From assembly GCA_030667555.1 (NCBI GenBank), contig DAOUVR010000054.1, forward strand, positions 1 through 7,039: a stretch of 7,039 nt of DNA, written 5' to 3'. Shown piece by piece: positions 1-3,941 of the stretch. Under the pieces are notes generated by a model, which saw only the letters and a program-made list of their open reading frames with translations, was not told the origin of the DNA and did not search any database. Made by a program: the position numbers and the translations under genes. Positions within the stretch are counted from its first letter, which is position 1. Each line of letters opens with the position of its first letter. This DNA comes from Dehalococcoidia bacterium. Lineage in GTDB: Bacteria; Chloroflexota; Dehalococcoidia; E44-bin15.

Positions 1-65
1 GGGTTGGGAGCGAGTTCAGCGAGGCGATCGCCGCAGCGACAGACCTGTTTAATCGCAGCCACTAA
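1..65 (+). CDS. Possible 3' end of an upstream gene (partial)
   Basis: A frame opening at the window edge (first full codon at position 3) reads VGSEFSEAIAAATDLFNRSH and ends with TAA at 63-65. The codons mostly end in G or C, as in the next gene, and the peptide lacks the low-complexity look of the repeat-derived sequence that follows. It lies on the same strand and just upstream of the tail-like genes, so it may be the last codons of another gene in that cluster. Only 20 residues are visible and no family can be named. A chance open stretch is possible. Confidence 0.4.
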   Translation, partial: VGSEFSEAIAAATDLFNRSH

Positions 66-80
66 TACCACACTTTGTGT

Positions 81-161
81 CATTGCGAGCGAAGTGATAT
101 CGCTTTGTCATTCTGACCCTGAACAAAGTGAAGGGGAAGAATCTCGCGGCGGGGATTCTTC
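81..161. repeat. Dispersed intergenic repeats with a hairpin
   Basis: Two juxtaposed units start with GTCATTGCGAGCGAAGTG and TGTCATTCTGACCCTGAAC. They resemble the GAGCGAAGCGAAG-type dispersed repeats I know from many Dehalococcoidia and deltaproteobacterial genomes. The second unit ends in a stem: 136-145 (GAAGAATCTC) pairs with 152-161 (GGGATTCTTC) with one T-G wobble and a 6-nt loop. There is no T-run after it, so it is not an obvious terminator. The family assignment is from memory. Confidence 0.6.
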
Positions 162-190
162 AAGATGGTATCCAAAGAATTAGCCAAGCC

Positions 191-256
191 GGTTAGCCTA
201 CCCCGATCATATCGGGGTGCTCTAGTCGTGGTTGGAGCAGATGCTCCAACCTACCC
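191..256. repeat. Composite two-hairpin repeat element, copy 1
   Basis: The element begins GGTTAGCCTA and carries two perfect stem-loops. The first pairs 201-207 (CCCCGAT) with 211-217 (ATCGGGG). The second pairs 230-238 (GGTTGGAGC) with 243-251 (GCTCCAACC). It ends CTACCC. The same order (GTAGCCTA, hairpin, GTGGTTGG-hairpin-CCAACC, TACCC) recurs at 6117-6183 with different stem sequences. It lies between the previous gene and the ribosome binding site of the tail gene. An open frame passes through it in phase with that gene (ATG at 165), but the residues are repeat-derived, so it is treated as untranslated. Confidence 0.65.
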
Positions 257-271
257 TACGACAGAAAGGTC

Positions 272-276
272 AGGAG
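272..276 (+). promoter_or_regulatory. Ribosome binding site deciding the start of the tail gene
   Basis: AGGAG lies 5 nt before the ATG at 282. The in-frame ATG at 165 has no comparable motif and would add 39 residues encoded by repeat DNA, so 282 is the preferred start. Confidence 0.75.
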
Positions 277-281
277 TAGAC

Positions 282-2312
282 ATGAGATCTCTTCACAGCG
301 CCCTGCTGGCCGCCCAGAAGAGCCCTACGGCAAAGCCCTACGTCAGGGTCGAGGTGGTCGAGAAGATCGGTGCCGCTGCCCGCTTTTACTGGAGCAGGCT
401 GTATACCGGTGAAGAGCCCGATTGCCACAACGATGCCACCATGCCGGGGGATGGCAGCCTGGTCCGCATCAGGGGCGGAGGAGGCATCTATCGCCAGCGC
501 ACCCCAGACCCCGGTCCCGGCAGCGACTTCTCCCAGTGGTATTACTGGGGCTACACCGGCTCCGACGTCGCCATCTGCTCGCAGGGCGCTGAGGTCCTTG
601 CCTTCTGGATCCAGAGCAGCGGCTGGCTAAGGCGCCGGGAGAGCAGCACTTATGGCGAAACCTGGGAAGACCCGATCCAGATGAACTACATCGGCACCTC
701 TCATAGCGAATACCGCGTGGCCGCCTGCTTCAATCCTTCATCAGAAGGAGATGCCGTAGTCCTCTATTCAAACGGAACCTCACTCTACAGGCGCCGGCGC
801 ATCAACGGCATATGGGAGGCAGCCGCAGCATGGACAAACAGCCTGGGCTCAATCACCGGCATCGCCGTCACTCACCAGGGAGACTGGAATGTCGTTGTCA
901 CCGGGGTAGATCCTGCCGGCAGCGCTGGCATTTGGACGTGTGTACTAGGTGACGGCTACACTATGCCCGATGACACCTGGTCAACCCTGAATGAAATCAC
1001 AATCGCCAGCGCTGATTCAGATATCGAGTTCCGCGCCCCCTCCCTTGAAATGCCCGACGTCTTCAGGACCTTTTTTATCGAGCAATACAACGGCACAGAG
1101 GCATATTCCCGCCCCTACTGGTCGCACTCCCTGCCCAACGCCGACTTCATCTCCAACCTGTGGCGCGAGCCCGTCCCACTCAACCCATGTCCCGAGAGGA
1201 GCGAAGGATGTCTCCATGGCGTAGCGCTCACCTGCCATCCTTCACAAGGTGAAGGATATGCCTGGCTCTGTGCCCCCTACGGAGTCTGGCGTGCACCCGT
1301 CTCCCCAGCCTGGGTCGATGTCACCGATGACATCATAGAAATGAGGTCCGAGATACATCCCTGCTCAGGACGGCTGGAGCTGTCCCTGCGCAACGATGAT
1401 GGCCGCTTCAATTCAATTGCTTCTCCTTCCGCGGAAGGATACGCCCCTATTAAACTCAGCTCAAAATTAAATCTATACCTCGGCTATCGCACCACCGAGG
1501 GCGCCAAATCCTCACTGGCGCCCGCCTTCTGGATCGATGGCTGGGAGTATGTCACCAAGGGAGGGCGGAGCGAGTTCATCCTCTATGCGCGCGATGGATG
1601 GTCCCTTCTCGAACGCTGGCGCGCCAGAAGGCAGTTTACCTGGAATCTTTCGGCCGAAGGAGGCGATAGTAATATCTTCCAGCTCCTCAGGTTCCTTTTC
1701 GCCCGGGCTGGCTTGGAGTTTTCCTCATTCTCATATTCAAATGCCATATTCCAGTACCCGGCCTTCACCATCCACCCCGGCGAGAGTGGCGCTACTGCCG
1801 TTCGCCGCCTTCTCGATATGGTTCCCGATGTCATTATGTTTGTCACCGACACCGCCTACCTCATAAACCCCCTATCAAGTGATACCACTTCCTACAGCTA
1901 TGGTCCTTCAGCAGAAGGAGATCACAGAATAATCGAGGGGTCCTACCGACAAAACGCCCAATTCCCCAACAGAGCTCAGGTCTATGGCCATGACCTGATG
2001 ACCGAGGACTGGAACTGGGATGAAATCGAAGAAGTCCACGACCGACTGTCCCAGGTCCGCGATATTAATCTGGATACCACAGAGAAGGCCCATCAGCGAG
2101 GTCAGGCAATCTTGAGAGAAGCCGAGATGGAATCCTTAAGCGGCCACATCCTTGTCCCGATGAACTGCGGCCAGGACCTCTACGATGCTATCGGCATTTC
2201 ATCCCCGCAAGCAGGCCTAGATGCCTCAAAACGACGTGTTTTAGCCTTAAACCATACATGGGCACCTTCCACAGCCAAATATACCCTGAAACTGAGTCTT
2301 GGAGCGCCATGA
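282..2312 (+). CDS. Phage tail-like protein: propeller-like N-terminal half, tail-hub-like C-terminal half
   Basis: This is a 676-residue protein with no signal peptide or membrane segment visible. Residues about 70-330 are rich in W, Y, G and S, with repeated hydrophobic strands. S121-S-T-Y-G-E-T-W128 resembles the sialidase Asp-box (S-x-D-x-G-x-T-W) with T at the Asp position, suggesting a beta-propeller. From W344 (WVDVTDDIIEMRSEI, then LELSLRNDDGRFN) the sequence resembles phage minor tail or hub proteins that carry a 'DVT..V.....R......I.L.N.DGRF' stretch. It continues with a hub-like region up to the C-terminal LKLSLGAP. The family assignment is from pattern recall, not a search. Six short palindrome-derived insertions encode P/L-S-x-E-G-type motifs at residues 152, 304, 320, 382, 456 and 542. 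The likely role is a virion or tail-like particle component near the tip, possibly carbohydrate binding. It is followed by a second tail-like gene after a 129-nt gap. Confidence 0.6.
   Translation: MRSLHSALLAAQKSPTAKPYVRVEVVEKIGAAARFYWSRLYTGEEPDCHNDATMPGDGSLVRIRGGGGIYRQRTPDPGPGSDFSQWYYWGYTGSDVAICSQGAEVLAFWIQSSGWLRRRESSTYGETWEDPIQMNYIGTSHSEYRVAACFNPSSEGDAVVLYSNGTSLYRRRRINGIWEAAAAWTNSLGSITGIAVTHQGDWNVVVTGVDPAGSAGIWTCVLGDGYTMPDDTWSTLNEITIASADSDIEFRAPSLEMPDVFRTFFIEQYNGTEAYSRPYWSHSLPNADFISNLWREPVPLNPCPERSEGCLHGVALTCHPSQGEGYAWLCAPYGVWRAPVSPAWVDVTDDIIEMRSEIHPCSGRLELSLRNDDGRFNSIASPSAEGYAPIKLSSKLNLYLGYRTTEGAKSSLAPAFWIDGWEYVTKGGRSEFILYARDGWSLLERWRARRQFTWNLSAEGGDSNIFQLLRFLFARAGLEFSSFSYSNAIFQYPAFTIHPGESGATAVRRLLDMVPDVIMFVTDTAYLINPLSSDTTSYSYGPSAEGDHRIIEGSYRQNAQFPNRAQVYGHDLMTEDWNWDEIEEVHDRLSQVRDINLDTTEKAHQRGQAILREAEMESLSGHILVPMNCGQDLYDAIGISSPQAGLDASKRRVLALNHTWAPSTAKYTLKLSLGAP
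734..749. repeat. In-gene palindrome TCCTTC-atca-GAAGGA
   Basis: Perfect 6-bp arms with a 4-nt loop lie inside the tail gene. Read in frame, the element gives P152-S-S-E-G-D157. The same core occurs elsewhere in this gene and in the flanking spacers. Confidence 0.7.
1191..1209. repeat. Diverged in-gene repeat encoding PERSEG
   Basis: CCCGAGAGGAGCGAAGGA encodes P304-E-R-S-E-G309. It resembles the GAGCGAAGG-type dispersed repeat more than a clean palindrome, but it shares the GAA-GGA end and the reading frame of the other in-gene copies. Confidence 0.45.
1237..1257. repeat. In-gene palindrome with a 9-bp stem
   Basis: ATCCTTCAC (1237-1245) pairs perfectly with GTGAAGGAT (1249-1257) around a 3-nt loop. 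In frame it encodes H-P320-S-Q-G-E-G-Y326. Its arms match the intergenic copies at 2387-2407 and 3203-3220 (GTGAAGGA/TCCTTCAC). Confidence 0.75.
1424..1439. repeat. In-gene perfect 16-bp palindrome
   Basis: TCCTTCCGCGGAAGGA is a perfect palindrome. In frame it encodes P382-S-A-E-G-Y387. Confidence 0.75.
1647..1660. repeat. In-gene palindrome, TTCGGCCGAA core
   Basis: TTCGGCCGAA (1649-1658) is a perfect 10-bp palindrome inside CTTTCGGCCGAAGG, which extends the stem with a wobble and a C-G pair. In frame it encodes L456-S-A-E-G-G-D462, parallel to the other copies. Confidence 0.6.
1904..1919. repeat. In-gene palindrome TCCTTC-agca-GAAGGA
   Basis: Perfect 6-bp arms with a 4-nt loop. In frame it encodes P542-S-A-E-G-D547. 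Confidence 0.7.
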
Positions 2313-2314
2313 AT

Positions 2315-2335
2315 TCCCCCTTTGATAAAGGGGGA
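2315..2335. repeat. Hairpin of the CCCCCTTT-gat-AAAGGGGG dispersed family
   Basis: Perfect 9-bp arms (2315-2323 and 2327-2335) enclose a 3-nt loop. The flank GATCTAGGGGGATT is the usual continuation of a dispersed repeat seen in many environmental bacterial genomes (translated as PPRSPFIKGG on the minus strand). The family is recognised from memory. Confidence 0.7.
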
Positions 2336-2360
2336 TCTAGGGGGATTAAAATTATGAGGG

Positions 2361-2386
2361 CTGAGGGAGTCCTCTCCCTCAGTTTT
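2361..2386 (+). terminator. Terminator-like hairpin after the tail gene
   Basis: CTGAGGGAG (2361-2369) pairs perfectly with CTCCCTCAG (2374-2382) around a tcct loop and is followed at once by TTTT (2383-2386). The T-run is short, so termination may be partial. It sits inside the block bounded by the 9-bp direct repeat, so it could reduce expression of the downstream tail-like gene or simply be another repeat hairpin. Confidence 0.5.
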
Positions 2387-2407
2387 GTGAAGGAAGGATT
2401 CCTTCAC
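2387..2407. repeat. Intergenic palindrome GTGAAGGA...TCCTTCAC
   Basis: Perfect 8-bp arms (2387-2394 and 2400-2407) enclose a 5-nt loop. The arms equal those of 1237-1257 and 3203-3220, but with the two arms in swapped order. Confidence 0.7.
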
Positions 2408-2429
2408 GCCTCAGAATATATCTCATATT

Positions 2430-2433
2430 GGAG
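2430..2433 (+). promoter_or_regulatory. Ribosome binding site of the second tail-like gene
   Basis: GGAG lies 8 nt before the ATG at 2442, inside the downstream copy of the 9-bp direct repeat. The upstream copy (GGAG at 2301-2304) stands 4 nt before another ATG at 2309, which overlaps the stop codon of the first gene. Confidence 0.65.
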
Positions 2434-2441
2434 CGCTTATC

Positions 2442-3152
2442 ATGATCAAAAAAGGTATTATTAAAGGGTTCAACCCAGCCGATTACACCGCCACCGTCCA
2501 GATAGTTGGCAGCCTCTCTGTCTGGCTACAGGCTGTCCCCGTTTCGCACGCTATCCCACCCTCCGAGATGCTCGCCGGCCGCACCTGCGCCGTCCTCTTC
2601 CTCGACGAGTCCAACCCCAACGATGCCATCGTATTTGCTGTCGTGGCGTCAACCCCCATCCTTCTTAGAAATACCGCCTGGGAGTTAATAGAAACCAAGA
2701 CTCTAACCGCAGCAGCGTCAACCATCGACTTCACCAATATACCTACCGATTTTAATGCCTTCCGCATGACTATTTTTTGTCAGCGCACCTACCCCGGCGT
2801 CCTATCGATAGCCCTAAGATTTAATGATGATTCTGGACATAATTATGATATTCGTGAAATACTGGCAAGTGGATCAACGGTTACAACAACGACTTTCATG
2901 TCCTATGGATACGCAGTAGTTGCCACGGTAGACTCCACACACTTCGCTCCATCTGTAGTATGGATACAAAACCTCGAGGCCGGTACTGAGAAGGACTACA
3001 TCTCAATCGCAGGCGTAGGAGCCAACCAGTTTCGCCATCTATCAGGACGATGGAATAACACCACAGACAAGATTACCAAGATATCCCTATTAGCTCTAAT
3101 CCTTTATTTAAATACAGGCTCCAAAGTCATACTCGAAGGAACCAGACAATGA
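2442..3152 (+). CDS. Phage spike/fibre-like protein with OB-like N-terminus
   Basis: This is a 236-residue protein. Residues 1-75 (IIKGFNPADYTATVQIVGS, then PVSHAIPPSEMLAGRTCAVLFLDESNPNDAIVFAVV) have the short-strand pattern of phage baseplate or spike OB-fold domains, including the 'P.tatVQ', 'M.aG..c.V.f' and 'NP.DaiV.AV' positions. Residues about 78-236 (WELIETKTLTAAASTIDFTNIPTDFNAF, LRFNDDSGHNYDI, GRWNNTT.KITKISL, L..GS.VILEGTRQ) resemble a beta-rich C-terminal domain common in phage fibre or receptor-binding proteins, which often contain 'RFN.DSG.NY' and end 'GS...LYG'. It probably sits at a particle tip next to the preceding gene's product. No chaperone or lysis gene follows it. The assignment rests on motif resemblance, not on a search. 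Confidence 0.6.
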   Translation: MIKKGIIKGFNPADYTATVQIVGSLSVWLQAVPVSHAIPPSEMLAGRTCAVLFLDESNPNDAIVFAVVASTPILLRNTAWELIETKTLTAAASTIDFTNIPTDFNAFRMTIFCQRTYPGVLSIALRFNDDSGHNYDIREILASGSTVTTTTFMSYGYAVVATVDSTHFAPSVVWIQNLEAGTEKDYISIAGVGANQFRHLSGRWNNTTDKITKISLLALILYLNTGSKVILEGTRQ

Positions 3153-3167
3153 GTAGCCTAAGGCTAC
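3153..3167. repeat. Hairpin GTAGCC-taa-GGCTAC directly after the stop codon
   Basis: The stem starts on the base after the TGA (3150-3152). It is a shorter relative of the GTCGCC-taa-GGCGAC stem at 6159-6173, with a paired C-to-A and G-to-T change. There is no T-run, so it is not an intrinsic terminator. Confidence 0.55.
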
Positions 3168-3202
3168 CCGCTGAAGGATGTCAAAGAAGGTTGCTTCGCT
3201 GA

Positions 3203-3220
3203 TCCTTCACTTGTGAAGGA
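3203..3220. repeat. Intergenic palindrome TCCTTCAC-tt-GTGAAGGA
   Basis: Perfect 8-bp arms. This is the same family as the palindromes inside the large tail gene. Confidence 0.7.
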
Positions 3221-3227
3221 CACACGG

Positions 3228-3250
3228 AGGGGTCGCCTGAGGCGACCCCT
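3228..3250. repeat. Hairpin AGGGGTCGCC-tga-GGCGACCCCT
   Basis: Perfect 10-bp arms with a 3-nt loop. It shares the GTCGCC-T(A/G)A-GGCGAC core with 6154-6178, while the outer arms differ but still pair. Confidence 0.7.
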
Positions 3251-3260
3251 CTGGCGGCGG

Positions 3261-3289
3261 TCTGGGGTCCTTCAACAGAAGGATCCAGA
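3261..3289. repeat. Palindrome with TCCTTC-aaca-GAAGGA core
   Basis: The core at 3268-3283 has perfect 6-bp arms. TCTGG (3261-3265) and CCAGA (3285-3289) extend the stem around a small asymmetric bulge. The core family is the same as in the large tail gene. Confidence 0.65.
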
Positions 3290-3318
3290 ACTATTCCCGG
3301 GTGGGGGTTGTATTTTGC

Positions 3319-3378
3319 ATTTTACACCATTTGGTTTAGAATGTCAATACTTCAACTTGACATTTTGCACAATTTGGT
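3319..3378 (+). promoter_or_regulatory. Tandem 17-bp operator-like repeats
   Basis: ATTTTACACCATTTGGT (3319-3335) and ATTTTGCACAATTTGGT (3362-3378) match at 15 of 17 positions and are offset by 43 bp, close to four helical turns. Between and overlapping them is an inverted repeat, AATGTCAA (3340-3347) and TTGACATT (3357-3364), whose right arm contains the -35 hexamer. The arrangement fits an operator for the adjacent XRE regulator, though binding is inferred. Confidence 0.6.
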
Positions 3379-3383
3379 ATAAT
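3357..3383 (+). promoter_or_regulatory. Sigma-70-type promoter of the XRE gene
   Basis: TTGACA (3357-3362) and TATAAT (3378-3383) are both perfect consensus hexamers, with a 15-bp spacer that is short of the usual 16-18. TAATAA at 3380-3385 would give 17. Transcription would begin near 3390, only a few bases before the ATG at 3394, and no Shine-Dalgarno sequence is present. The mRNA is therefore probably leaderless or nearly so. Confidence 0.75.
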
Positions 3384-3393
3384 AATAACAGTC

Positions 3394-3849
3394 ATGAAAC
3401 CGAAGAATCCGTCTAAGCGATATACTTATACTCGGCTTGGCAACCTGCTTAGAGATGCAAGAAGGAGGCTACGCGACGAACATACGGGTCGGATACTTCG
3501 GGTGGAGGACATGGCAAAGCATCTGGGTGTCACAGCAGGCTTTGTATACCAGGTGGAGCAAGGCAAGAGGAAGCCAAAGGACGGCAAGCTTGGTATGTGG
3601 GCAAGCGTATATGGCGTGCGCTACGTTGACCTGTGCAAGTGCCTGGACCGCATACCTATGGACCTGGTCGCTTCCCTTAAAGAGGAACCACAACCGGTCC
3701 CGGCTGACCACTTTTCTCAACTAACCGAAGAGGAAAAATCTGAACTTCTGCCCTTCCTGAACTTTGTCCGGTGGAAGCTAAAGCACAAGTCATCAGCTTC
3801 ACAGGAGCGCCCCTATGTGTTATACTATTATGATGTCCCCAACTCATAG
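3394..3849 (+). CDS. XRE-family helix-turn-helix regulator
   Basis: This is a 151-residue cytoplasmic protein. Residues about 13-76 form an XRE/Cro-C1 type DNA-binding domain: LGNLLRDARRRL, then VEDMAKHLGVTAGFVYQVEQGKRKP with the typical turn and 'QvE.GkrkP' recognition region, then LGMWASVYGV. A basic N-terminus precedes it. Residues about 105-130 (FSQLTEEEKSELLPFLNFVRWK) form an amphipathic helix like those in the tails of small phage repressors, possibly for dimerisation. There is no protease or metallopeptidase domain, so it is not a LexA/CI-type self-cleaving repressor. The ATG at 3394 is chosen because the promoter ends just upstream. The operator-like repeats over its promoter suggest autoregulation. 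It could control the tail-like genes or be an unrelated regulator. Confidence 0.8.
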   Translation: MKPKNPSKRYTYTRLGNLLRDARRRLRDEHTGRILRVEDMAKHLGVTAGFVYQVEQGKRKPKDGKLGMWASVYGVRYVDLCKCLDRIPMDLVASLKEEPQPVPADHFSQLTEEEKSELLPFLNFVRWKLKHKSSASQERPYVLYYYDVPNS

Positions 3850-3869
3850 CCTGGCAATTATCTTTTTTG

Positions 3870-3913
3870 GCTTCGCCATAGCTAATTTATAGCCTCGGCG
3901 AAGCTTTCTTTTT
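3870..3913 (+). terminator. Intrinsic terminator between the XRE gene and gyrB
   Basis: GCTTCGCC (3870-3877) pairs with GGCGAAGC (3897-3904). An inner GCTA (3881-3884) pairs with TAGC (3890-3893). The stem is followed by TTTCTTTTT (3905-3913). It lies 20 nt after the regulator's stop and before gyrB, so the regulator is probably its own transcription unit and gyrB has a separate promoter, which I could not place confidently. Confidence 0.6.
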
Positions 3914-3941
3914 GAATTGGACATACTGCATAGCGTACAGA

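Larger units (their letters stand above)
2299..2436. repeat. 120-bp hairpin block bounded by a 9-bp direct repeat
   Basis: TTGGAGCGC occurs at 2299-2307 and again at 2428-2436, bracketing 120 bp that contain three consecutive stem-loops. The repeat includes the GGAG Shine-Dalgarno core of the downstream gene. It looks like a target-site duplication from insertion of a small palindromic element. Removing one copy plus the block (129 bp, a multiple of three) would join the two flanking reading frames without a stop. A chance 9-bp repeat or a local duplication cannot be excluded. Confidence 0.55.

Noticed and set aside
165..281. N-terminal extension of the large tail gene from the ATG at 165
   Set aside because: It has no ribosome binding site, and its 39 residues are encoded by the composite hairpin repeat; the ATG at 282 has AGGAG at proper spacing.
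3153..3290. CRISPR array
   Set aside because: The hairpins differ in sequence and spacing; there are no regularly spaced direct repeats with unique spacers.
3912..3941. Upstream TTG start for gyrB
   Set aside because: The TTG lies in the terminator T-run with no ribosome binding site, and GyrB homologues normally begin close to the YTAEDI segment, which fits ATG 3942 or 3948.
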